Source: Rhipidocladum racemiflorum
Lineage: Eukaryota; Streptophyta; Magnoliopsida; Poales; Poaceae
DNA: 64,000 nucleotides
NCBI GenBank assembly: GCA_036346355.1
Contig: JAYEVF010000027.1
Span: 248,001-312,000, forward strand
Direction of reading: 5' to 3'
Shown here: positions 53,957 through 64,000 of the stretch, piece after piece
How the letters are laid out: each line of letters starts with the position of its first letter
Position numbering within the stretch: position 1 is the stretch's first letter
The notes under the pieces: generated by a model
Told to the model about the DNA's origin: nothing
The model's database searches: none
The model's input: the letters and a program-made list of their open reading frames with translations, nothing else
Program-made: the position numbers and the translations under genes

Positions 53957-55627
53957 GCACCCACCAAACATCTATCTGCCTTGGTCTAAATCATTTTTCC
54001 ACTTTATTTCATTTAAATAACATCAGCAACACCAATTGCCACAACTTTGCAAAAAAGTTTAAATCAGGTTTGAAATGATTCCCATAAAGGCATAATACCA
54101 AAATGCTTAAGCTGGACTAAGCAATTCTACCATCACATGCTACACTATTGATTATCACCAATACCAAGTAACTAGTATCATCTAGGGTGACAAAGGTTCA
54201 CAACGATCAACATCAAAAGAGTCATAACAAGTTCAGGTATTTAACTAGACCTTAAGACTATATTTAAAATATATTGCATAAAAGTAAGCATGCATAATTT
54301 TTGTAAAAAAAATCATATGCATTTTATAAATGTGGGATCAACATGGTCAAGGAAGACTTGCCTTTGTTGCCTCCTGTTGAATCTACCTCCGACTGTCGAA
54401 CCGGTTGAACTTCAACGACGTTGTCTACACGCGAAACAAGTATAAATAAATAAAATAATACAAATAAAATTCAAAAATTAAAAATAATGGTATTGGAATG
54501 TAGATCTTGAATTTTGATGAATTTAGGAATTCGAATCGCTGGAATCGGAGTTCGGACAGAGTAGAACGGGCTCTCGGAAGTTTGAAAATTAGAGAAAATA
54601 GAAAAGGGTTAATTTCTGGAATTATTTTTCTTTAGGAAATTTGGTTTATTGCGTCATTGATGAAGTTGGTAGGGTTTTGTTGGATCGGGTCTATGGTTTT
54701 GCGCACAGCTCACGGTGGACTCAGCTCACAGATCTAGGGCTGACGCAGGGGATGACGCTGGCACTCGGTGGGCGCTGAAGTGCGGGCCCACTCGATGACA
54801 TGGCTCGGCAATGTATCATTGATGTCACTGCCATCTTCAACGAGGAGACGATTCTGCTTTGCGCGGCAAAAGAGGGGCTCACCGAGGCATGGAAAGATAG
54901 CGATGGAGGAGCTCCGAAAAGCGGCAATGGCACGGCGGCATGGAAGAAACTCCGGTGAGGAATTTCTTCATGCCGGGAGCAGCTCGGACGAAGGCGAGAC
55001 ATGCGGTGGGTGCGGCGCGGAGAGGGAAATGCGGCACGGGGGGCGGTGCAACATTAAATCGCCGTGGGAGGCGTGCGTGGCCCGGACGCCAAGGGCACGC
55101 TGTGCGGCTAGGGTTTTCCAGGTTGCGGCGGCGACGCACGGATGGGCATGGGCCGAAGGCAGGCGAAGCGGGCCAAAGCGGTGCGACTGGGCCGAGGCGC
55201 GACGCAGGCTGGTGGCACGACACATGGCGGGCCGAAGCAGGCTGGGGTGAGGTGGCGACTGGGCTACGGTAAGGGGGCAGGTCAGACACAAGTGGGCCGA
55301 GGAGAAATGGGCCGAGAAGATTCGGCCAGAGAGCCTTTTCCAAATACGCAAAACATTGTTTGAATTAATAAATTCCCAAAAATTTAAATAAAGCCAAATA
55401 AATAGCAAATAAATTCAAAAAAATCCCCAAAAATATAGAAAAATTCCGTGAGACACAAGGAACACAACCATGATTGAAAATCTTTTATTTGATGCATAGA
55501 TAATTAAATTAAATCTTTTTAATTAATTGAAAATTCGAATTAAGCTTTATTTAACTTCAGGAAAATTCAAATGGTTCTCTTTTGGATTTTAAATCTTTTC
55601 AAAAGCTCCAAAAATTAGAATGTTACA
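53957..55627 (-). mobile_element. Reverse-oriented 3' LTR of the decayed Gypsy element, right piece
   Basis: Continues 50182-50498 and ends AGAATGTTACA at 55627 (complement of TGTAACATTCT). The adjacent minus-strand purine tract TTAAGGGGGGAGG (55628-55641) marks it as the 3' LTR of the element to its right. The GC-rich block 54700-55330 has open frames on both strands without domains. Confidence 0.8.
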
Positions 55628-58345
55628 AACCTCCCCCCTTAATTGAATCTCGACCTCGAGACTCAGACTAGCTAGGGAATACATGGGGAAACTCATCCTT
55701 AAGATCATCCGTGGACTTGAAATCGACGCAATCCTTTGAGCGGCGAGACTTTCAAGTACACATGGTCACCTAGAGAAAAGGTTAAATCTCTTCGGTGATT
55801 GCCCACATAGCTCTTTTGCCTAGACTTCGTTGTTCTCAGTTTTTCTGGGATCATCCAAACTTGTTATTCGACCTTTTGTAGGATATCTGGACCAAAGACT
55901 TAGCGATCTACTATTTCATTCCAATAAAGAGGTGTCCTGCACTTCCTTTCGTACAAGGCTTCAAATGGCGACATTTGCAAGCTTGCTTGGTAGCTGTTGT
56001 TGTACGAGAATTCTGCATAGGGCAAACTCTAATCCCAACTTGTCCTATTGGATAAGGCACACGCTCTCAACATATCTTCCAGGATTTGATTTACTTGCTC
56101 AGTCTGTCCGTCAGTCTGAGGATGATTAGCTGTACTAAAATTCAGGTTAGTACATAATGCTTCATGCAACTTTTACCAGAATCTTGAAGTGAATTGAGTG
56201 CATCTATCTAAAACAATCTTCTTTGGCACACCATGCAAACACACAATTCTTGACATATAAAACTCTACGATTTATCTCCCTTGTAGGTTGTTTTTACTGG
56301 AATGAAATGTGCAACTTTTGTTAACCAATCCACCACAACCCATATGGAGTCATGACCTGATCTAGTTCTCGAAAGTCTTGTAACGAAGTCCATTCCAATT
56401 TCTTCCCACTTCCATTCAGGCACCTTTAACGGCTGTAGCAATCCAGTGGGTCTTTGATGCTCTGCCTTAACTCACTAGCATATATCACACAAAGCTATGT
56501 ATTATGCAATTTCCTTTTTCATCCTTGGCCACCAATATCTACTACGAAGGTCTTGATACATCTTGGTATTGACCGGATGAATTGAGTACGCTGACTCATG
56601 CGCCTCCTTTAATATCAACTGCTTGGTTTCTTTTTGATTTGGCACATAGATACTCTTTCCAAGCCAAACTATTCCTTCTTCATCCTCTGAGAATCCTGGG
56701 GCTTTACCCTCCTTGATTCTGTCCTTGATTTTAGCAGCTTCTTTATCTGACTTTTGCAACTTTTTGATCTGATCCTCCAAGGTTGGTTGAATCTCCAAAG
56801 TAGCTACGGAACCTTCCTTCACTAGTTCCAAATTCAACCACTGAAACTACTCATGAAGAGTGTGTTGTCCTTCTTGAATCATCAAATTTTTGCAATAGCT
56901 CTTCTAGCTTAAAGCATCGGCAACTACATTGGCCTTGCCAGGATGGTAATGAATTCCTACATCATAGTCCTTGACTAACTCTAACCATCTTCTTTGTCTG
57001 AGGTTGAGGTCTGCTTGAGTGAAGATATACTTCAAACTCTTGTGATTGGTGAAGATCTCACAATGATTACCAATGAGGTAATGCCTCCATAACTTCAGTG
57101 CATGCACAATTGTAGCTATTTCCAAGTCATGGGTTGGATAATTTTCCTCATGTGGTCACAATTGCCGTGAGGCGTATGCAACCACCCTGCCTTCTTGCAT
57201 CAAGACACATCCAAGTCCCTGTCTTGAAGCATCACAGAAAATCTCAAAGTACTTCCAAATATCCAGCAAAATGAGCATTGGGGCTGTGGTGAGTCTTTTC
57301 TTTGATTCCTAAAAACTTTGCTCACACACCTTTGACCATTCAAACTTCTTTTCTTTATTGAGCAACTGGGTAAGCGGTCTTGCAATCTTCGAGAATCCTT
57401 TTATGAATATGTGTTAGTATCCTGTTAAACCAAGAAAACTCCTAGTGTTAGGCACTGACTTGGGTTGCTTCCAATCAAGTACACTCATCACATTTCTGGG
57501 GTCCACTAACACACCTCCAGCAAAAATCACATGCCCTAAGAAAGTAACTTCTTTCAACCAAAACTCACACTTACTGAATTTGGCATACAATTGATGCTCT
57601 CTTAGTTTTTCCAACACTATCCTTAGATGACCTTCGTGTTCTGCTTCATCTCTGGAATAGATGAGTATATCATCTAAGAATACAATAATAAACTTGTCTA
57701 GTTATTCCATAAATACTTTGTTCATCAGGTTCATGAAGTAGGTTGGTGCATCGGTCAGGCCAAAAGACATGATTGTGAACTAATAGAGTCCATACCAGGT
57801 AGCAAAAGCTGTCTTCGAAATATCTTCTAGCCTTATCTTTAGCTGATGCCATCCAGATCGAAGATCGATCTTGGAGAAAATACAAGCTCCTTTCAACTGG
57901 TCAAACAAGTCATCAATTCTGGGTAATGGATACTTGTTCTTGATTGTAACTTTATTTAGGGCTCTGCAGTCTACACGCATGCGCCAACTACCATCTTTCA
58001 TTTTCAAGAAAATTACTAGTGCTCCCCAAGGTGATGAACTTGGCCGAACAAATCCTTTCTCTTGTAACTCCTCAATTTGCTTCTTCACCTCGGCGAGTTC
58101 ATTGGCTATCATATGGAAGGGTCTCTTAGAGATGGGGGTCGTACCAGGAATTAGTTCTATGACAAACTCTACATCCTGATCCGGTAGCATACCTGGTAAT
58201 TCTTTAGGAAATACATCTGGGTATTCCTTTACTATGGGGCGTGCCTTCCAAAGTGGTCCCCTCCAAACTGTTTAGAGTGCATTTCACACTTGATGACTCA
58301 TTAGGCATAGACTCCACTCGAATGCCATCTAAACCGGTGAGAGAT
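55628..58345 (-). pseudogene. Decayed Gypsy pol (RT, RNase H, integrase)
   Basis: Minus-strand order from the right: FVIELIPGTTPISKRPFHM, KGFVRPSSSPWGA and DCRALNKVTIKNKYPLPRID (RT, 58190-57780). The catalytic FLDDILIYS lies near 57680-57660, just after an in-frame TAA. LYAKFSKCEFWLKEVTFLGH and DWKQPKSVPNTRSFLGLTGY follow (57617-57414), then RNase H with FTNHKSLKYIFTQADLNLRQ (57125-56904), integrase zinc-region HESAYSIHPVNTKMYQDL (56837-56502), and a core with stops to about 55990. It resembles the chromovirus-side Gypsy lineages of grasses rather than Tat. Gag and the 5' LTR are missing, cut at 58345. Confidence 0.88.
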
Positions 58346-59034
58346 TGTTGCATGAGTTGCACACCTCAATTTGGTTTTTGAGCTCAAGAGTGAGACTAAT
58401 TGCATGTGTTGCAATTAGAGTGTGATTGAGAGGATCCTAGTGCAAGTGTTGCACTTAGGAATCACCAGGAGCGCATGTGTTGCGCAAGGTGAAGTTCAAG
58501 TGGAGTGATTGACTTATTACTCTTGGTGGTTGCCGCCACCTAGACGGCGTAGGAGCGTCGTGTCAGGAGCTCTCAAGTTTTGTGTGATGTCCCGACGAAG
58601 TTTGTGAAGGTTCTAGTTGAGCCTACTTGAAAGAGTGAAAAGCTATCAAGTGGATTCGCGGTGGAGGCTCTAGTGTGGAGCCGGTCCAAAATGAGTTGGA
58701 CTTTGCCTCAACATGGATTAGGGGAGATCGGTAAGTCTTCGAACACCATGGTAAAAAGTCGGTGTGTCTCCTTGCTCTTTACTTTATTGCAATTCAATTT
58801 ATCTTGTTCATTTGTGTAGAATTGCAATTTATTGTGTAGAGACATAATTTAGTTAGTGCACTAGTGAGCCTAGCTGATTTAGGCCTTAATTGTAAAAACC
58901 TTAATTTATCGCTTCCGCATATTTTTTCGTTAGGTTTTGACACAGGATTGATTAGGGCGTATCTCGATTAGTGTTAGGGAAGAATTTTTATAAATGCCTA
59001 TTCACCCCCTTTTAGGCGCATCCTCAACCCTACA
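58346..59034 (+). mobile_element. Copia-type LTR, solo or truncated, no matching TSD
   Basis: Runs from TGTTGCATGAGTTGC to TTCACCCCCTTTTAGGCG...CCCTACA, a 3' end very like Sirevirus LTRs. Early tandem units GCATGTGTTGCAATTAG, CAAGTGTTGCACTTAGG and GCATGTGTTGCGCAAGG occur at 58400-58490. The left flank GAGAT and right flank ATCGA do not match. It abuts an oppositely oriented gag, so a rearrangement is likely. Confidence 0.6.
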
Positions 59035-60051
59035 ATCGAGGGCTGTGAGGACGTGGTGGAAGAGCTTTTTGTTCTTCGAGAAGTTACGGTACTTCTTCTC
59101 ACGCGTTGGCTCATGGGCTGGAGTCTTCTTGTTGCGGTTCTTGTCGGTGTAGTCGATTTTTTTTGAACTGCCGAAGTCATTCTTGCCCTTCTCCAGCTTG
59201 GGACTATTTGCCCAAATGTGGTTGGGGCTACCACACTCGAAGCACGTGATTGTACCCCCTCTCCTTCTCTCCCTTGCTCTCTTGTAAGTATGAGAAAACT
59301 TATGTGCTAAAAGAGCAAGCTCATTTTTTGGAAACTTGTCCAGTTGGTCATCGCTTAGCTCGCAAAGGGCGGAAAGAGAGAAACTAGAAAAATAATCAGA
59401 AACAGATCCAATAGGAACGATGACCAAAGCCATTGACTAAGATTTCATCTTACAAGAGACAACATCGATCTCATGAGTATTGAGTCGGGAATAAAGTAAG
59501 AGTCGAGGTCGATAAATCAGTGCTGTCCTTGATGGTGGTCACCTTCATCTCCCAAATTCTCAGATCAAGTGCAGTTAAGAAATGTCTGGCGTTGTCCGCA
59601 TCAGGGTATGTGAACCAACTGACCAGATATCGCTCAGGATCTTAGTGAAGTGAGCAAAGCACTCATTGAGAATCTCTCCAGCGTACTGCTCAAACTTGTT
59701 ATAGTCACGCTTGTACTGGTCCTACCTCACTGTCTTGATTTGAGCGGTACCATCATGGTAAGCATCGAGGGTCACCCAAATCTGATGGGCAGATTGTAGG
59801 TGAGAGATTTAGTCATATTCACTGTGGCTTAATCCCTGTATGAGGATGTTCCTTGCCTTAGTATTTGCCTCAATGTCAGCCACGTCTACAGCATTGACGT
59901 TCTCATCGACAAGAAACTCATAAGGGAGTTTCACCTTTTGCCAAATCATGAAGCCTTGTGCAGTGATGTATGACTCCATCCTTGACTTCCAGAAAGGGTA
60001 GTCGATTCCCGAGAAAATTGAAGGCTTGGTGGAATACTTATCCGTTGCCAT
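59035..60051 (-). pseudogene. Sirevirus-like gag, truncated
   Basis: ATG at 60051 gives MATDKYSTKPSIFSGIDYPF and WKSRMESYITAQGFMIWQKV, clearly related to the gag at 9268. Breaks at 59500-59809 separate it from ELSDDQLDKFPKNELALLAH and the zinc knuckle CFECGSPNHIWANS, where the final Cys is replaced by Ser. The frame LFHHVLTALD runs into the LTR at 59034. No pol follows, so only the 5' third of the element remains. Confidence 0.8.
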
Positions 60052-60084
60052 GGCTCTCGAGACCGATCAAGATATGTGAAAGAG

Positions 60085-60106
60085 CAAAACCGGCTCTAAT
60101 ACCAAT
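60085..60106 (-). other. Primer-binding site of the truncated Sirevirus-like element
   Basis: Minus strand: TTGGTATTAGAGCCGG directly after the LTR end, a one-base variant of the tRNA-Met primer site seen at 9218. Confidence 0.8.
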
Positions 60107-61801
60107 TGAAATATCGAGATGGCGATCAAAGCGGGGTCAATGATCCCAAATTAAATCTTCCCCCTTTCCTTTGGACAAGATGAAAACAACCAAGACTAAC
60201 TCCCAACAGGAAATAGCAAAAATCAAGAAAATAGCCTAAGGGTGGCCTACCACATATGTATAGCGGTAGTACTGGACTTCTAATACTACCACTCTTAAAC
60301 AGCGGTAGTGCCGGGCTCAAGAACAAAGAGCAAGAAACAGGATGTACTAGGGACAAAAATTGATGGAACTTCTAATCTATTGGTCCAAAGTCCATGCAAC
60401 TTGGTAGATGTGATCCTTGAGATATTAAGAACTTATTCAACACATTGATTCGATGAATCGACATCAAAGTTCCAACCTTTTTTCTTGACAAGGAAGATCG
60501 CACCAAGTCGAACCAAAAACCAAAATCTTCGATCTAGGCTTAATCGTGGGGTATTGATAATCAAGATGATCTTGGATATCTTCCCACTTGTCACAGCAAG
60601 CAAGAACACATGAAGAACCAACTTTAGACGCAGTCTACAAAGATTTCCTCATGAAGAACAAAATACCGATTTCTTGCAAAAACTCAAGTTTTGCCTAGAA
60701 GATTGGGATTTGGTCTGAGAGAATACTCATCCAATCAATCACTCATCTTCAGCAAAAAGATACATAAGCAATTAGAAGGAGGGGAGGTAAATTCAAATTG
60801 CGTAAAAGTAAAAGTGCAAGAAAGTAAATACGTAATGTAAATGCTGAATTTAAATTGCATAATGTAAATACATAATGTAAATGCGGGAAAGTAAGGTGGA
60901 AAGAATCTTTGTATTGCTGGTGGGAGAGCTTACAAAGCCTCACAACATGTCAACAAAGCTCAAAGGAGCATACAAAACCCTCCAAACCTTCAAGACGGGA
61001 GACTACCCATACCCCTCTATTTATAGTGTCTATGGATCATTCTCCACCCTTGGATAGGATTTGATCCCACACAACCACTCTTGGGCTAACCCGAAACCCA
61101 CTAATATAACGGGTTTTGCATACATTTCAAAGCAAACTAGACTTAACCACTACTCTCTCCTCTAGAACCGCAATCCAACAACTCTCCTTGATCCTAGCAG
61201 CATCAAGCTAGACTCCATCATGTTCTCTTGTCTTCATGGACAGCTTTGGCTCCATCTTCGGCCATCTTCCGGTGATCCCCAACCATCCGGACCTCCGGCA
61301 CACCTCACCTAGTCCCAACCATTCTCCGCCTCACCATGGCCTCAAATTGAACCCCTGCATCCATAAAAGATAAGATAACCAATCACATAGCATTGCCCAA
61401 CTAGTTATACACAAAAATCATTCATTCGAGGAAATTTACATTAAATTCAAGGTGCCTCGCAGTTGAGGCCGGAACTACTGCCAGTATACGGTCGGTAGTA
61501 CCGCACGGTCAGTACTACCGCCCCATGACTGTCAGTAGTGCTGGTCAGACAAAATCCCCAGAGACACCCCTCTCTGGAAAATAACTACCACTGTTATACG
61601 ACTGGTAACTCCGACCAGCCCGGAGTACCGCTAGCTCCTCAGGGACGGTAGTGCCGCTTGGCCGACACTACCGCCCTAATAGCATCGGTAGTGCCGCAAA
61701 ACCTGACAAAACACAAATTGCTTCCTTTTAAATTCCAATTCAAATCAAATATAAACCTGAGCAACACAATCTCAAACAAAGTCAAATACTCATCACAAAC
61801 A
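60107..61801 (-). mobile_element. 5' LTR of the truncated Sirevirus-like element
   Basis: On the minus strand it starts TGTTTGTGATGAGTATTTG and ends CTCGATATTTCA. It contains GCGGTAGT(A/G)CCG / CGGTACTACCGC inverted repeats at 60250-60320 and 61450-61690, the counterpart of the palindromes in the other Sirevirus LTR. The partner LTR is absent. Confidence 0.8.
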
Positions 61802-62395
61802 TGGATGGACCTCCAAATGGTCCTTCAACTACTAATTATATTATATGGAAAATAAAATTTCTTATTTGCCATGCCATTGAGAAATTGTTCATTTCTTTAT
61901 TGTCATCCCATCTTAACTTTTTTACCAGTTCCCGAAATGAATTTGTCACATATCCGTTCCGTATCTGTATCCTGAATTTGCATCCGTATTCGACTAACTC
62001 ATATTTGATTCCGAATAAAAAAATATAGATTAGAATACGAGAACAATAATATCCATCTGTATCAAACCCATTTTCACCCCTACCCCTCCCGAGTAGATCC
62101 CGGCTCTTACTTGCAGTTTAGTTGTCCTCCGGCCATTGGAAGTAGACCTCAACATTGGTCCGGGCCGAATCCTCAAGATCCACTCAGTTGGATCAGGATC
62201 TGGCGCGCTCCATCCTCAGAACCAACTCTTTTCTTCGGCTCAACATCCTCCACTGCCATCCTCTTCGTCGGTGATTCTCATTGCGCCGTCCGTCGTCGCA
62301 GGATCCACGGTCCACCGGTGAGTTCTCCTCAATAAACTTCCTGATGTGGTTGTGGCGCTTGTCATCGTTATTTCGGCATGCCACTTCTTTCCGAT
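61802..62395 (+). other. Spacer, nothing recognised
   Basis: AT-rich then mixed sequence without domain-bearing frames or clear repeats. Confidence 0.4.
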
Positions 62396-64000
62396 CAAGC
62401 TACACAAAAGGTGTAGTTGACACCCCGAGGTACCACATGCAAGTTATTAGTAACTTACTCAACTAGGACCGTCTCATTCCGGTCATGTGGTTACATGATT
62501 GTCTCAGTTCAAAGGCTTGCAAGGTTAAGTCCTTTGGGTGACCAGGGCAAGACTACCCGAAGAACCAAATCGACTTCCCCGGTGCCACACCTGGCCCACC
62601 CGATCATTCTTGCCACTTGCCCCGGTCTAAATCTATTTATCAAACCTAGTTGTTTACCATGCACCACGTGCCTTCAACATCATCACAACACACGATACTT
62701 CTCAAAAACATGTTACATATCTCATTAAGTCAATATTAACATTTAATTGTCCAGAATCATGTCATGACTACGTGGCAAGGCTAAGCATTAAACTACATCG
62801 GTCTAATTACCCACATTGGCAAATCAATAGTGTCCAACAAAAATAATCCACAACTAGGGTGACAGGGCTTCATGGCACATAATTAAATAGCCAATTTGTC
62901 ATATTGCAAAGCTGGTATTTATCTAATTCCCAGAATTAAACAAAGTATTTTGTAATTAAATAAGCATGCAATAATTTGAATTAAATTAATTTTTAAAAGT
63001 GGGATCAATATGATCAAAGCATAACTTGCCTTCAAAAAGTACTTGTTCTTGGTCTTGAGCTAGTTCCTGGGTCAAAACTTCACCTTCGAAGCATTCGAGT
63101 ACTTCCACGTCTACTCGTAACGCGTGCAAATAGCAATAAATAATCAAACACTAGACAAAAAGTGTTCAAAAATTCAAATAAAATTCATAAACACACACAG
63201 AGAGAGAGAGAGAGAGAGCACATTTTTATAAATTTTTATAAATTTGAATCGTCCAATTCGGAGTTAAAACGCAAAAGTTATAACCGTTTAAAGTTTGAAA
63301 AATCAATTAAATAAATATAAACAGAGAAGAACACATGTCCAAAAATTAAATAAAATTTACCACTAAGTAGAGCTCAATTTTATACAAATTTAGAAATTGG
63401 AATCACCCAAATCGGAGTTAAAATGCAAAAGTTATAAGCGTTTGAAGTTTGAAAATTCAATTAAAAGAATAAACCGAATTAATTCATTTATTTTTCTATT
63501 GAAAAATCCGATTATGACGTCAGCTGACATCAGCGTGGATTTCGAATTTCCACTGAATTATTTTTCTAAAGGAAAATCGAATTATGACGTCATGCTTGCG
63601 TCTCCCAGTCCACGGCTCGGGTCCAATCCACCGTGGACCCGGTCCATGGGTACACGTGTCGCTAACATGTGGGACCCACTCGGATGACCTCATCACTGAC
63701 GTCATCGCGCTCGGCCGAACAGCCCTGACAGCTGGGTCTCACCGTGACGTCATCATGACGTCACAGATGACGTCATGGAACGGTTCGACACGACGCTGAC
63801 ATGCGGGCCCGTGCCGACGTCATGCGTGACGTCAGCGACGACCGGGCGTGCCTGCGTGGACCGCGTCGGTTCGGCTTTCGGACACGTGGCGCAATCTGGA
63901 CCGTTGATTTGAAAATCAACGGTCCAGATCGGATCTGGATCGCGCACGTTTGGGGTTAACGTGGCCGATCAGGACCGTACGATTCGAATCGGACGACTGA
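62396..64000 (-). mobile_element. Reverse-oriented LTR of the 3021-6627 family, running off the window
   Basis: Minus-strand match to about 3900-5620 of the solo LTR. Landmarks are AAGACTACCCGAAGAACCAA, GGTGCCACACCTGGCCCACC, the TGATC...AAAGCATAACTTGCC block, two TCCGATTT-type TTATAACxxTT repeats (63245-63450), the GGACCCGGTCCATGG stretch, and CCGTTGATTTGAAAATCAACGG (63901-63922). It starts abruptly at 62396 without the LTR 3' end. The U3 part carries seven TGACGTCA octamers (63515-63834), of which the solo LTR has only one (about 4478). A (GA)n tract lies at 63199-63218. Confidence 0.85.
63515..63834. promoter_or_regulatory. Cluster of TGACGTCA (bZIP/CRE-type) sites in LTR U3
   Basis: Perfect octamers at 63515, 63585, 63697, 63745, 63756, 63768 and 63827, plus CGACGTCA near 63816. 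The three central sites are spaced 11 and 12 bp apart. TGACG-type palindromes are the binding core of plant TGA/bZIP factors, so this is probably an enhancer; the octamer is palindromic, so strand is not defined. Confidence 0.75.

Noticed and set aside
54768..55250. 160-codon ORF and overlapping minus-strand ORFs
   Set aside because: They lie in the GC-rich U3/leader block of a reverse LTR; no recognisable protein.

Overview
The window is repeat-dominated DNA from a plant nuclear genome, almost certainly a grass. Evidence: CACTA elements with CCGGTACTA-type subterminal repeats, Sirevirus-type Copia elements, Tat-type and other Gypsy elements with multi-kilobase LTRs, a Tourist-like MITE, and fragments of plant genes. 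I see no intact ordinary host gene, and no tRNA or rRNA gene. Nearly everything is a transposable element, often nested, and several insertions are delimited exactly by target-site duplications (TSDs).

Layout. (1) 1-19791: right-hand part of a CACTA (En/Spm) element. It holds a decayed TNP2 transposase gene (2-2175), an internal inverted repeat, and a second gene with a transposase_24-like region and a Ulp1-type cysteine protease (15515-18883). It ends in subterminal repeats and a CACTA terminus. A 3.6-kb solo LTR (3021-6627, TSD AGTAC) and a 7.6-kb Sirevirus-like Copia element (7406-15045, TSD TGTAA) are nested in it. (2) 19792-21635: low-copy DNA with an intron-containing fragment of a translation-initiation factor eIF3b-like gene on the minus strand. 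(3) 21636-29005: a 7.4-kb Copia element with apparently identical 219-bp LTRs (TSD ACTAC). It carries a captured, broken strictosidine-synthase-like gene ahead of a broken gag-pol. (4) 29006-41866: short low-copy DNA, then a Tourist-like MITE (TSD TTA) split by an 11.5-kb Tat-lineage Gypsy element (29957-41482, TSD GATGG). The Gypsy gag-pol is on the minus strand. On the plus strand, next to the element's 3' LTR, is an open, spliced four-exon gene for a plant-mobile-domain (PMD) protein. (5) 41867-58345: a patchwork of full, truncated and opposed Gypsy LTRs, one clean 3.45-kb solo LTR (50499-53951, TSD ATCAA), and a decayed minus-strand Gypsy pol. (6) 58346-61801: a Copia-type LTR and a truncated minus-strand Sirevirus-like element. 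(7) 62396-64000: a reverse-oriented LTR of the 3021-6627 family, running off the window.

The most interesting region is the Tat element. Its antisense gene has a TATA box, three short introns that keep frame, a PMD, a basic patch and a coiled coil. The whole element, LTRs, both coding strands and spacers alike, is saturated with the 5-mer TCGGC/GCCGA, about one per 60-70 bp in the stretches I counted, roughly eight times random expectation. Host PMD proteins (MAIN/MAIL1) take part in transposon silencing, and VANDAL elements encode anti-silencing proteins that recognise dispersed short motifs. A self-recognising regulatory or anti-silencing system is therefore a reasonable but unproven hypothesis.
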